From assembly GCF_019112545.1 (NCBI RefSeq), contig NW_025064882.1, forward strand, positions 1,316,928-1,380,927: a stretch of 64,000 nucleotides of DNA, given 5' to 3'. Each line of letters starts with the position of its first letter. Within the stretch, counting starts at the first letter, position 1. Of the stretch, positions 33,901 to 45,628 are shown one piece after another. The translations under genes were made by a program, and so were the position numbers. The DNA comes from Guyanagaster necrorhizus (taxonomy: Eukaryota; Basidiomycota; Agaricomycetes; Agaricales; Physalacriaceae). The notes under the pieces were generated by a model. The model was given only the letters and a program-made list of their open reading frames with translations, was not told where the DNA came from and searched no databases.

Positions 33901-34530
33901 TTACCGTGACGGGGCAAGGGACGACAGCTTGAGCCCCTGGGACAGCTCGGCTTTCCACTCTAGTCTTCTGATAGCCTCAGCATAATCCACCCATTCGCGT
34001 TTTCGTTCGTTACGTTCGAGCCAATCTTGGTCGAGCGTTTTGACGTCTAGTTCGTAGAAGTGATACGTGGCGGACGGCGACGGTATTGTGATGACGAAAC
34101 GTGTTATTGTGCCACGTACGCCAGCTAATGGAGGTGCAGAATAAACCACACGAGCGGGGCACGGCAAAAGGAGAGAGGGAGGAGAATCAGGAGGTGAGGT
34201 GACGGATAGAAGGACAAAGGGTGAGACCTTCTTCCAAGGCTTCCCGCAACGCAGCATTCTCCAACTTTACATCTGTAGATTCCCAGCCGCCCTTCGGTAC
34301 TATATGGTGATGCCAAAAAAAAAGCGAGTCAGCGTTCGGCAATGACGACATTGAAATAGGGGAGCGGAGAACGCAGAGAAAGAGGGGAATAAAACGGAAT
34401 ACGAATGGGACTCACAGACCCAGTTATCAGGGCGCTTGCGACTTGTAACGACCAAGACCTTGCCAGCTGCACGGGCGATGGGTATAGCGCAGCACACGAT
34501 ACGGGGTGTCGAGCGACCTTTAGTGCCCAT
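33901..34530 (-). CDS. Nudix hydrolase, diphosphoinositol polyphosphate phosphohydrolase type
   Basis: Three exons: MGTKGRSTPRIVCCAIPIAR then AAGKVLVVTSRKRPDNWV; after an intron, LPKGGWESTDVKLENAALRE then ALEEAG; after a longer intron, VRGTITRFVITIPSPSATYHF and DWLERNERKREWVDYAEAIRR then LEWKAELSQGLKLSSLAPSR. The Nudix box (GGWESTD…REALEEAG, i.e. GX5EX7REUXEEXGU) is complete. PKGGWE plus the C-terminal REWVDYAEA helix are features of the Ddp1/Aps1/NUDT3 group, which hydrolyses inositol pyrophosphates, diadenosine polyphosphates and, in yeast Ddp1, polyphosphate. It is about 150 residues, the normal size, and probably cytosolic. Confidence 0.9.
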
Positions 34531-35783
34531 CGCGTCGGTGGAGGGGCAAATAAAATATAGAAAAATTGAGGCAGAAAGGTGTCTGGATATTGATTCAACA
34601 AGCCTTCATGAAACTGAAGGACGAGAGCAAGGGAAGCCGTTGTCGGGCAGACGACCAAATGAAACGGGAGCTGGACGACGTTCTTGGTTACGAGTTGAGA
34701 AGCTCGAAAAGGGGTGACGGTAGAGACACGGAAATCAAGGCGAGCACGACACGCAAGCTGTGAAAAAGGTCAGGAGAGAAAAGTGGAGAAAAAGTTGTCG
34801 GTATAGACCTACTTCTGGCAAGAAGAGTAAATGGGGGCTAAATCTTGAGTGTAAAATCCTTTGGAAAATACGGAGAATATGGGGGGAAGAGATCAAGGGG
34901 AGACAGTTAGGACGCTGCTTAAAAGGAGGCGAAAAGAGGGAGGAAAAAAGTGGAATTTTGTCGAAGAGCTGGAATTAGTACAGGGCTTATTTGGTGCTTA
35001 CGTTTTCAACTGGTTCACGAACGTGTCTCGGCATCCGCGCCGAGTGGCGCATTGTTGATCGGACCTATATCCGCAGGTGGTTAACTGACCGCTGTGTTGC
35101 CAGTTGTCTCCCCTTGGCTGCACGCAAAACAAAACAAACACGTTTTTCCAGTTGCTTCCCTCAGCCGCTTCTCAGATCGTTCCTGCTGCCTTGCCCTTCA
35201 TTTCACAACATCCAACAACCACTATTAATAGCAAAAGATTGCATTCCATCGACAACCCCATCTCCCTTGGGTCATCGTCAATGGTACTACGCGCACTTAC
35301 TCACCATGCCATACCTAGAATCCTGTACCCACTGCCCCCCACCCCCTAAAAACCGACCGATGATTCCAGACAATGCGTGTCTAACAATCCAGAAACTAGA
35401 CAAAAGATACCGACATCTGTTTCGCAAAGCTCCGTTTACCTCAATCACGATCATAACGGAAAACAAATGCAGGCAGATGAAGCTAGAGCAGCGTTAAACA
35501 TTTGTACGCTAGGGTTCCACGATCAGCTCCAGTCCTGAATTCAGTGCCTAGTAAATCGTGTCAGGACAGCAGCCCAAGGTCAAAAATGTATAAATCATTT
35601 GTACGCAGGCTGAAAACCACATGTGTCCTTTCGGAGCAACGTACATCTTGAAGCTTGAGACATCGCTAAGCGGACCGGTATACAATGGACCCTGTAATAT
35701 TAAGATCCTTAACAACGACAATTAATTGAAAGCCTGCTCCACACATGAGCTGAGCACTAGGCTCAACAGTATTCTAAAATGTT
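34531..35783. other. Intergenic, about 1.25 kb
   Basis: Upstream of the Nudix gene and 3' flank of the ZIP gene. Purine-rich (AG) on the plus strand between about 34560 and 34980. No gene recognised. Confidence 0.45.
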
Positions 35784-37770
35784 CTATTCATTCCAGCTGC
35801 TGAACGTCAACTTCTGTCAACAGATAGTGAAATTTTCACTCACGCGACCAGTAACATGCACATCACACCGACGAACATCGCCGCGAACTGGCAGAGGACT
35901 CCGTTAGTGACGTACATTCGCGTCAGCAAGTTGCTCGCACCTCTCTCATTGCCTGCGATCCGCTCTTGCTTTCTGCGAGGAGCCTATTTCGTAATAAGAA
36001 CCTTTCCGCCTAAAGATGATAAAGATGACGAAAGGCTCACGTTGGCAATACTGCAACAGCGCCAATATACAGGAAGCCTCCTGCGACAAAGGGAATGACC
36101 TAAGTAGGGTCGAATTCAGTTGAGGCACCTCGGGCATGCTCGGGCAACCTAACCAAATCTGCGATCATCAGCGTAGTCCCCACGAGTCCTGTCGCGTTCC
36201 GTCTCACACCTGCCCCGAGATCGTGTTTGAAGCTTCCCGAGTCGGTACCAGACGTCGCGTTGTGGACCGCAATCCCAATGAGAGTACTATTCGTGCGGAG
36301 ATGCCGATCAGGACCTGAATTGTAGTATATGTAGTAAATGTTGGAGCTGACACATACCCAACCTTTCGTCCAGGATACGAGTAATTAACATATGTCGGCG
36401 TGCGTTCATAGAGCGACATGATTGGGGAGATGGAGGTATTTGCCACGAACGTGAATGAGCATCAAAAAGAAGGAAGAACAGTGTTCTACGCACAAAAGCC
36501 CCAACGGCAGTCAGAAACTGAGACTGCATTGCTTGCTTCTTAGTGAATCCACTTCGAATCAGAATTGAATAATCAGCTATTTCGTGCGGGATTTCATGAG
36601 CAAAGCATGCGAGAGTAGTAGTGGCCCCAATGAGGGGCGATGCGTAGAAGGATGCCGCCATGCTGCAGCATTAATTTTCGCAGGTCAGACAGAAAACGAA
36701 TCCTTCGAGGCCAATCACACGTACGCCAAACCATCTGTGCTGTACATTAGTTATTACAAAGCCAAGTAATGGGTGATTAATAGCCACTGACATGTTGTGA
36801 ACAAAGTCCCCAAAAAGATTGAGGTAAGCTGATAGCTTGGAGGGCCCTGCACTAGCGTGCGAAGGTCTTGGCGAAGTTTCCTTAGCTTCAGTGGGAGTAG
36901 ACGTGGGTGCCCTCGATTTCAAATTTTTTGAGCCTGAGAACATCGAAACGGCTGAAGCGCGTGCACTGGAATCGTCAGAATGTTGGATATGCGAGTGTGA
37001 GTGAGAATGCCCTGAACCATCTTCCCCTCCTCCTAACACACGCAACATCTTTTCGATAAAGAAGAACGTGGCAAAACCGGAGAAGATTCCGAGACTATTC
37101 GAGTTATGCTTCAACGTAAACGACAGGAATAGCGAGGCGCACCCGATTAAAATATTGCGCTTTTCTTCCACCATTACAAAATGTACACCAGGATCCTGGT
37201 GTTCACCCATGAAAGAATGTGGTACGAGGTGCAAGAATACATCAGAAAGAAGGCCCCCGGTCTGTATTGACATAAGACAGGCTTTCGTTCGACGCACATT
37301 CGTCAAATACTCACGGCAAAGGCTGTCATCGTGTTGAGGGTGTTTCCATTTATACGTGCCGGTATGAACGCGAGAATGAAATTTGGTACGCTGGACCAGT
37401 TTCTTAGGCTTCCGTGGATGGACTGCAGGTGTGAGACGTACGAACTGATATAGAAAGTGCCCAGGATTGAGTTCCACGCTGGGCCGAAGGGGAACAGCCA
37501 AGCGAAGATTTTCCGCATGATGGGAGACCCTTGGGCCTGCGCAGCAATCCTGATGGCGCTTAGTTGTTGGACAGAGGCACAGTGATGGATGTTGTCGACC
37601 TAATCGTTGTGAAGCCGACGCGTTTTGATATGCAAACACTGTAGGCTCACAGTGATTATGGTCCCATTCGCTGGGGCTGCAGCATCGTCCGTAATTTCGA
37701 GCGCATGAAGGCTGGTGACGACGAACAGAAGGACAGCAAAGAGTAGGGATCGTTGCGCCATGGCGGACAT
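35784..37770 (-). CDS. ZIP-family zinc transporter, ZIP7/Yke4-like
   Basis: Transports Zn2+ across the ER or early secretory membrane toward the cytosol. A signal-like start (MSAMAQRSLLFAVLLFVVTS) leads to VDNIHHCASVQQLSAIRIAA, then TGGLLSDVFLHLVPHSFMGE. VEEKRNILIG and LGIFSGFATFFFIEKMLRVL precede the histidine-rich cytosolic loop GHSHSHSHIQHSDD. Further on are TDGLAMAASFYASPLIG, the metal-site helix ACFAHEIPHEIADYSILIRS (HEIPHE signature) and KKQAMQSQFLTAVGAF. The last helices are VIPFVAGGFLYIGAVAVLPT and MFVGVMCMLLVAWNE, with stop TAG at 35784-35786. About ten exons are inferred; a TAG near 36110 falls within an intron. The loop histidines and HEIPHE are intact. It is divergent from the HD-domain gene, starts 94 bp apart. 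Confidence 0.9.
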
Positions 37771-37863
37771 GGTAGTGAGAAGCGGGTTCGTCGGCTCCGA
37801 TTATGGTATGGTCACGTATGACTAGGGCAGCACATAATCCTCATTTCTTGATCCTCTCCCACC

Positions 37864-38837
37864 ATGTACCCTACAGAGGACGAGAAGGCTATCATAGAGG
37901 CAGCAGAGAAGCTGATGGTCGACACGATGGCTCGGTATGACCCATCGCATGACGCTTATCACGGTCAGGAATCTACGCGTCTTAGCACTGAGGCATCCCT
38001 TTTCTCACTCTTCTCTAGTGAGAAGGGTACGAAAAACTGCGTTGACGATAGCGAGTGCATTGCCTATCAAGCCTGATCTATTTGTCGTCGAATTAGGTGC
38101 CTTGCATCATCAATAGGACGTTAAATAATTCCAAGCTAACGGCGAGATTACTAGGCGCTATTCTTCATGACGTCCTGGATAAGAAATATGTATCAGCACA
38201 ACTGGCTGCCGATCCGTACACTTTCTTTCTGCCCTTCTTCGAAAAGCACAAATCCAGCATTGACCTTATCTCGGACGGCCGAGCACGCCTTATCACTCAA
38301 ATACTGGACAATGTATCTTGGAGCACCGAGAAAAAGAGAAGGCAAACCGGAGAATGGGCTCAATGGCATGAGGAGTGCTCCGAGCTACATTGTATTCAGG
38401 ATGCCGATAGACTGGACGCCATTGGAGCATTTGGTGAGCTCATCCCGCGATGTTGGTATCAATGACTCGTCTCCGTATTGATTTCATTCCTGCAAAGGCG
38501 TAATGCGATGTGCTGCCTACACCGTTTCCATTAACAAGTTTGTTTCCTATTCTGATGTGTTCATAATTAACACGACATTACGGCTTTGCAGGCCTTTACA
38601 CACGCCTCCACACGATCCAGCCTCAGGCGATTCCGCAATTCAACACTTCCACGACAAACTAATACACATAAAAGAACGCCTGAAGACAGAACCGGGAAAG
38701 TTGATGGGTCAAAGGAGGCATAAATTAGTGGGTATCTACTGCGCTGTTCTTTTGGGCGTCACTCTCATTCTGAAAGTTCGCATTAGCTCTTGGACTTCCT
38801 TGCTTCTGTTGAAGACGAGTACGAGTGTAGAGAGTAG
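37864..38837 (+). CDS. HD-domain metal-dependent phosphohydrolase
   Basis: Five exons: MYPTEDEKAIIEAAEKLMVD then TMARYDPSHDAYH; an intron; VRRVRKTALTIASALPIKPD then LFVVEL; GAILHDVLDKKYVS; EWAQWHEECSELHCIQDADR then LDAIGAFGV; KPLHTPPHDPASGDSAIQHF then HDKLIHI; and LLDFLASVEDEYECRE with stop TAG at 38835-38837. The H…HD…D signature is present as HDAYH, LHDV and QDADRLDAIG. This is the HD family found in bacteria and fungi (YedJ/YfbR-related group), which hydrolyse nucleotide or phospho-ester bonds. The exact substrate cannot be told. Confidence 0.85.
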
Positions 38838-38978
38838 TTTCTACGCAACCATATATCTAAACGCGCCAGCATGAATATCACCGGTAACTGTTATGCCTAC
38901 TAGGTCATGACTGTTTCCGTAGTGTCATTATAATGCAGTGCCGAGATACATATATGACAGCGAGCCCACGCCAGAAAA

Positions 38979-40568
38979 TCAATCAAAACTTGACATATCC
39001 ATGTCATAGAAGAAGTGCTGAATTGTTCATCTTTAGCACCGGCAGTGCTCAAAGACACTGGATCCACGAGCTCACCTTATATATACTCATCACCTTAACT
39101 ACCCATGCCTCTAAATGATATATCTTTTTGCTGCCTATACGCATCCGAACCTCCTGTAACAAGCATTAAGCATGGCAGTGAAGTGCCATCATCGCAGACT
39201 CACATATATAGCGGCCCAATGCATGATGTCAGTCTTGATAGCTTCATCGACTCGGTCTACAACACGTTCTGCAATGGTCTGAAAAGACGTGTCAGAGAAG
39301 AAATAAGTTTGCCGTCTGTACGAACCTTGAGAATGACGGTGGGAGGGATGCAATGGCTCAGTAGCTCGTACAGTTTTTGTCTGACCTCCATGACACGTGC
39401 AGGCGACTGCTCGCTGATAATCATGTCTGCGACTTTATGGCAATAAGTTTCCCAATCTGGTTTTGCAATAGCCAAAGGTCCTGAAAGGTCAGGCCTAAAC
39501 CACTGATAAATCAGGGACCTTAGAGACAACAAAGTTCACGCACGACTGCATCTTCAGGGCTTCCAAAACAAGGATGGCCTTCCTCAAATTCCCTCCAGAA
39601 TCATCGATGATTTTGTCACCTGCTTCTGGTGGCAGGTCGAAGCCGGCGCGTTTTGATACATATTGCATAACGCTTTGCATCTATGGTAACGGCTAAGCAG
39701 TGGAGTTAAAGTAGACCATGTCGCTGGACAAACCTCTTCGCGACTGGGAGCCGCTACACGCATAAGAAGGCACCTGCTTTTGATAGGAGCGATAAGACGA
39801 CTCGTGCTATTGGCGCATAGGATTATGCGCATATTTGACATGTATTTTTCCATTGTCCGACGTAGGGCTGCCTGAGCATCCCGTGACAAAGAGTCGGCCT
39901 CGTTGATAATAACCACTGATTAAGAGTATGAGGAAGTGGGGACAGCAGTGGCGTAAAAAAAATCTTCACCTTTGAATCTCTGTTTAGCATTTAGATCGAC
40001 CTGCTGTGTCTGGGCAATCTCCTTTAGCAATTCTTGAATAACTACTCTGTCGTAGGACCCCGCTTCACTGCACAAGAACTGTTTCAGTGAAAACATCCCT
40101 GCCAAGAACGACGAGCCGTACCTCGGCGTTATTTCGATGTGGAAGTTGCTTTGAACGAGGTTCACTTCGACTTTTCGTCTGGAAGGTGTAAGGAACACGC
40201 GCTGGTCGATTTTGAGCTACAGTAAAGAGGTTTTGAGTATGTCAAATGGAGAAAACGGCGTGAAATACACCTTTTCTACTCCAGGACCGAACAACTGCCT
40301 CAGCGTACACGTTATACGCGTCTTCTTCCCAGCTCCAGACGGGCCGTAAAAGAGCATGTGAGGAAAGTCTCCAGAAGCAGCCTATATAGTTTGTTCTATT
40401 AATTGCAATAAATGGCATTGAGAACATGCGTACGAGAGCCTTCAGGCAGGTCGAAAGTCCTTGATGATAGTGAAGGTCATCGAGGGCCCTAGGGCGGTAC
40501 TTCGTCGCAAGTTAGACGGGATTGAGCATGTAGGAGACACCAATCACCTGGTCAACCCAGAGCGACAT
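38979..40568 (-). CDS. RFC5: Replication factor C small subunit (human RFC3 / yeast Rfc5 type)
   Basis: A clamp-loader AAA+ subunit. It starts MSLWVDQ, an intron, YRPRALDDLHYHQGLSTCL then KAL, and after another intron GDFPHMLFYGPSGAGKKTRI (Walker A GPSGAGKK). It continues VFLTPSRRKVEVNLVQSNFH and SEAGSYDRVVIQELLKEIAQ. Walker B is VVIINEADSLSRDAQAAL, with NEAD rather than DEAD as is typical of this subunit. Next are CANSTSRLIAPIKSRCLL, VMQYVSKRAGFDLPPEAGDK and IPPTVILKVRTDGKLI. The C-terminal exons are EVRMRIGSKKIYHLEAW and HFFYDMDMSSFD, ending at TGA 38979-38981. About nine exons; all motifs intact. It loads PCNA at primer-template junctions and also serves in Rad17/Ctf18/Elg1 complexes. Confidence 0.9.
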
Positions 40569-40799
40569 ATAGAGAGCAATGGAAGAGTGGTAAATGGAAA
40601 ATGCTGCGACTTGGCCGAAGAGTGGAAAATGGAAAGTACTGCGATTGACCAACTACGTGACAAGAAACGCGTGATGTCATGCGTCAGACGATACAAGTAC
40701 AAATTGAGTACAATTAAATTAGTACTTAGTCAGTACGCGATAGAATTCACCAAGTATTGCTTAATCCTATTTAACACTCATGCTGAGGAGTATATTGCC

Positions 40800-43110
40800 T
40801 TAAATTCCTTTAATCCCCAATTCTTCTTCAATAATCAATGCTGTTTTCTCTCCGATGACTAACGCAGTGTTAGTGTTCGCCCCGACGTTAGATGGCGCGA
40901 GTTATGTTGATATTAACATCTCTCCTCCCGTCCACGGTAAGATATCTCACTGAATGCCAAGTGGTCTCAACTTGCGATATGAGTTAGCCAAAATAGAGAA
41001 GTAGGAGCAAATAACGCTACTAACTGTAGACGGAGGTATCCATCAATTGCGTCGTCATCTTCTTTTGCATAGTTGATATCGGGAGCAACACAACAATCGG
41101 ACCTCGAACTTGGAATTCGACGGCTGCCTCTTTCCTTCGGGGAATCGAGGATGACCCCGTATAAACAGCCGCGATAGGCATCCATGCGTCGAGCAAGTTT
41201 CCTACTGTGTTTATACGCCCATCCTAGAACAGCCAAGTCCGCAGGACTTGAGCAAAGGACTAAATCAGAGGGGTCTGCTCGCCAAGAAGAGAACCACATA
41301 CTCGTCAAGGAAGCCGGTCTCCAAGTCAAGAGGAGCGTATGGATTAAGGCCAACTCGGCCCAAAGACGCACAGTATTCCTTTCGATGTGTATATCATTAA
41401 AATGGGAATAGGCATTGCGGAAACTTGTTTACCGTATAGTGTCCGACAGAGAAATATAAAAGCTTGCACCCAGGTTGTCATGTGGGATCTGTAACGCAAT
41501 AACTTATGAAAAGTGAGTTTTGGATTACGTTCTGCATCCCTCCACGTACGCAGAACTTGGAAGCCGGACCAATCCACACGACCAGTTTATCTGGGGCCTT
41601 CAGAAAGAATTCGTTCCATCGCTTGGTGAAGGTAGGCTCGATAACTTTCAAATCCCTTTCCGTAGGTCTAATCATAAGGCGTCGATACCACTATGCCAAA
41701 CGAATAATTTAGCAGACAGCATCAGAGAGTCAGGATGGGTCATCGAAGGCACATACGCCCATTAGCTGTTGGAACCAGTTGTCATTTCAGACTTCAACGT
41801 AGTTGATGTACCATCGTATTCTCCCCCAGTCCAGGCCGTTCAACGAGTTGCGGTATATTGATCCTTTTCAAAACCTCTGAGGCTTTAATGCCTGACCTGG
41901 TATGTATGAATTAGATGGCAACACAAATGCAAGCATTGTCTTGGAAAGCTACCTTTCCAAAATTGATGGTGATCCAAAAGCCCCCGCTGAAAGCACGACC
42001 ACACGCGATGCAAGGGTTGCCGAACATCAACATTACAGTAGCAACACCAGCAACTTCGTCCGCATATTCTACACCAATAACGAATTTATCTCTAGGAGTT
42101 CTAAGATTAGTTATGAAGTAATGCTCACGTTATATCAAACATTACTCAAAAATGGCTCAGATAACTCTTTGCCAATCCAGCACCTGCAAGTTACTCTTGC
42201 GTTCTTGATTACAGATGTATCGGTGGACAGTGTCAGATCATTTTCCAGACGCCAAATCGATGTATCCGATCTTTCAGTGGTGGACCAGATTCATGTCAAG
42301 AAGTCCTTACTTCTGCCATGGTTATTGACTGTCAGCGAAATGTAAAAGATAAGAGAACAGTAGGACGTACACCCTACTTATTGCATTCCTCAGTGAGACC
42401 ACGGTCTTAATCGTATTTCGCTGTGATAGCAAGATATTGTTCTATAACTCGTGCCATGAGTACGACCGGTGCCACACTGACAGTTCTGCGTCAAAACTGC
42501 GGCAAAAACCTCAAACAGTGAACCTTGCTTTGCTTGCCAAGGGAATCAAGTCATCTGAGTCCCATTCCCAAAATTCTCCCGGTCATTTTAATCCGATGCA
42601 GATGCCCTTATATACATGACGATTGACAGTGCATCAACGTCAACTCCGTATTGAGGATCAGAGGCAAAACCGTACAGTTGACGCCCGACCCGACCCCAAC
42701 ACATTTCTCGGAAGGAACAATGGGAGATGGACGAAAGATAGACTTGCAGGGCTTTCCAACATGGAAGGTAAAGGTTTCCTTTGCGAGGACCAAGTAGCTG
42801 AAGTAACGAGCAGGCTGAATATGATCTGGAGCATCGCGAATGTGAGGCTCCGCCTCGAGGACCTTGACATGACTCAAGAGGTGAGTCATGTCAGAGAGTA
42901 CGGCAATACATAAGGATCACCAGTATCTTGAGCGACGGATCAGCGGCGGCGAGACGTCTGTCAGTGAGCCAAGGAGGAAAAGATTAGCAAGGATCGAATT
43001 GCAAATGGGGGGACCCGCCCTGCAGTTACACATCCACCAGTGCTGCCTATGAGCCCACCTCCAACAAAGATTGTGTCGTATTCTTCACTACCACCAGCTG
43101 TGGGGATCAT
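40800..43110 (-). pseudogene. Second alcohol oxidase (GMC), heavily decayed copy
   Basis: Collinear on the minus strand with the copy at 1.1-3.8 kb. MIPTAGGSEEYDTIFVGG is the start. Then LAAADPSLKIL; EAEPHIRDAPDHIQPARY; GVGSGVNC; ENFG and DDLIPLASK; THGTS; a block homologous to YLDVAAQYDKDRDF with in-frame TAA and TAG; YICNQE…NLQVLDWQRVI followed by a stop; ERDLKVIEPTFTKRW; SPADLAVLGWAYKHSRKLAR; and TTWHS. The C-terminal end is APSNVGANTNTALVIGEK then TALIIEEELGIKGI, with stop at 40800-40802. The segment coding for the catalytic LGTCAMKP…NVYGVQ region is deleted. It carries multiple stops, frame changes and a deletion and ends only 232 bp from the RFC start. Confidence 0.9.
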
Positions 43111-44374
43111 TTTGTGATGGTGGAGATTGGGGAAGTCGTGACTATCTTTGTAAACCGAACCATAACCTGTTGATAACTTAGTACGAGTGGCCATTGGGGC
43201 GTTAATACCCAGTTTACTGCTGACCGAACAGCCGACCGGCTGGAACGATATTTGCCACAGTAGATTGCCAATGCGAAGACATGGTGAACGTTACTCTGTA
43301 CTGTAGCAAGTTCATTACAAATTCAGGCGTCCGTTAAGCCTGTTCTAGTGGTGCGCCGGTCCGGCAAAGATAGATCCCGACCGTCTCGTCTACTGCTTTT
43401 TCCCGTTTTTCAATTAACCTATGCGCCTGGGCGCTCGGGACGTCGAATGTATACGCTTCTCGCCTTCGAACGGCGAAGCGGAAGAAAACAAGACAATATC
43501 AAGTTGCCAATCATAAACGTCAAAACAGACGGAACCGACGTCCTCACTTTAACGACTCTTGGCCCCGAGTTTGGACCCGGTACGCTAGTCTTCCTGTTGG
43601 AATTTCTCGTTCCTTGAGCGACCCTAGTGGAATCGTAAGTAGAAACGGGTATACCTGAATTGTGTCCTGTGGCGGAGAAGCTCGACATTATCCGTCCAGT
43701 TTTAATTGACTTAAACGCCACCATGATTCGCACCATCGTAACCGACAGCCTTCAGCTGTCTACGTAGGCCCGTCTCGCTAACGGCAATGAGGATGTCTCA
43801 AATTTTCTTGCAGAATGAAGAATGTACAGAGTGCTTCCGATCGTTTGATGGGACAGAACTCTGTAGATCATTTGTATCGCACCGTATTGGAGGGAGACTG
43901 CCCATGGGGCTTTGCCCCATGCAAGTATCTCCAGAATTAATAGGTATGTTTATATTGCCTTGACTGGCCCGATATCAGCGGTAGTCGATTCTGCTGACCC
44001 CCTTTGGCTAAGACGAATCTCAATGCATGTGCGCCAGTCAGCATCTCTTCTGAGCCCCCTACCTTAATCGATGGGTGGCGCTGCCGAATCAATATGCCAC
44101 GAACATGTTGCGATGTAAGACACATTGGCATGACCGAAAACATGGTTGCAACGTTGGTCCAACTTGACGCTGCAAAGCTATTCCGGATCAAATTATTTAT
44201 GTCCAGATGGATCAGACTAACGCCTTTTGACTGAGACGTTAAGTTCTTAGATGCGATTTTCATTTCACTTTCCTTTCTCAGGGCACCAGAAAAGATATAA
44301 ATGCGGGGAGTATCCACTCAACAGACCCGTTCCCCACCGCAATTTACCCCTTCCCCTGTTCTACGTCGTCTGAC
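43111..44374. other. Intergenic, about 1.26 kb
   Basis: Upstream of the decayed alcohol oxidase and promoter of the NTF2-like gene. Frames at 43348-43617 and 43419-43736 overlap on opposite strands and show no domain features. Confidence 0.45.
44296..44302 (+). promoter_or_regulatory. TATA-box candidate for the NTF2-like gene
   Basis: TATAAAT lies about 75 nt upstream of the ATG at 44375, in a region followed by a pyrimidine-rich stretch (TTTACCCCTTCCCCTGTTCT) typical of a fungal transcription start. Confidence 0.45.
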
Positions 44375-44979
44375 ATGGAACCACAAACTTTTGTTCAGCC
44401 CTCGACGATGTCCTCGCTGACAGAGTGGTCCTACCGGCATATCAAAGACGTATTTGAAGCCTCCACCCATGAAGAATCACTGCGGGCGATCTCGAACACA
44501 TTTGCACCCAATATTGACGCTACTCTCAACGGGTCGAGGCTGGGGTACGAGGGGATCATCCAACTTGTCACCGCAATGCGTGGAGGATCCAAGAATGGCC
44601 TACAGGTTCATTGGAAGCAGGCATTGGATGTACCGAGAGAGCCTACTAATCGTGTTCGTCGTCGGTTTTCCGTCTTGCCTAAACCGAAATGACTTGGTTC
44701 TGACTTCATTTGCCCCACAGAATGGCTGCTTCGGTGGCGCCTATGTTATAAGCGGAATACAAAAACCCCAAGCAGGGACATCTCGTCTTTTAGAATTCGA
44801 GAGACACAAAACGGTGACCGTCATGTAAGGAACAGGTTATTAATTCGAGATTATATTTATAATTGACCTTGATACTCAGAATCGAATCCCAATCGTCGGA
44901 TCCATATGTGGATAGCCGGCGCATTGTTAGCCTGGTCTTCGTCGCTACAGACCGGCCAGTTGACCGAGCCTGCCTATAG
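44375..44979 (+). CDS. NTF2-like/SnoaL-fold small protein (uncharacterised)
   Basis: Three exons: MEPQTFVQPSTMSSLTEWSY and IKDVFEASTHEESLRAISNT, then FAPNIDATLNGSRLGYEGII and VHWKQALDVPREPTNR; NGCFGGAYVISGIQKPQAG then TSRLLEFERHKTVTV; and IESQSSDPYVDSRRIVSLVF then VATDRPVDRACL. FxxxFAPNIDATLNG…YEGI followed by VHWKQAL, a GGxYVISG strand and a final RRIVSLVFV strand is the cone-shaped NTF2-like pattern. It is about 160 residues with no signal peptide. Family members in mushrooms are common and mostly uncharacterised; some bind or isomerise small molecules. An enzyme role is possible but not shown. Confidence 0.68.
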
Positions 44980-45628
44980 CGTTAAAGCAGAGGGTATGCT
45001 GTATCATTAGCACTACCGTACATAATACCTTAATCATCGTAATCACGTAAAATAAGAACCAGATTTAGTTTCCACAGACCCTAAACATTGCTCTTATGAC
45101 GAGATTAATACCTTTTGGCCAGGATGGGGACTTCGGATCCGGGTACATAAGGGCACAGCCAATATTCAGTGACTCAGTCTGCGCCATACCGTAACAAGAT
45201 AGACACCATGCAGAGTGCGAGAAATTGATCTAACCTCCGGTAGTTAAATTGTCTACTTACCCTGATTGGTTGTGGCGATATTAGATTCAAGATGTACCTC
45301 AAGGCCCAGGGGATCATCGGCATGGAATGTCATCAAATGAAGTCTGGGCAGATTATAAGGACCAAGCGATAGCAGTGAACGAGTTGCGAGAATTTCATTG
45401 ACTAGCGTTATGACACCACAAAGCCGCGAAAACAGCGCGAGAAAGTATACATCACGACTGTTGCTGCAAAGCGAAAACCGAACTACTGCGATCGCCTGCA
45501 CGCAGTGGGTACCAATTCTGCGCGATGGTAGATATGAAACCTGCACCGGGAATGGGGACGTTCTTTTCGCGACTGAAGGATAAGGCGAATAATAGTCAGT
45601 TAAATGAATGACTGATGAACAAAGGCCC
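44980..45628. other. Intergenic between convergent genes
   Basis: No gene or repeat recognised between the NTF2-like gene and the VTC1-like gene. Confidence 0.5.

Noticed and set aside
36100..36140. A stop (TAG) apparently ending the ZIP transporter early
   Set aside because: The TAG falls inside a GT..AG intron whose removal joins MIADL to VIPFVAGGFLYIGA in frame.
43419..43736. Minus-strand 105-codon frame upstream of the NTF2-like gene
   Set aside because: Overlaps an equally open plus-strand frame; no motif; likely chance.
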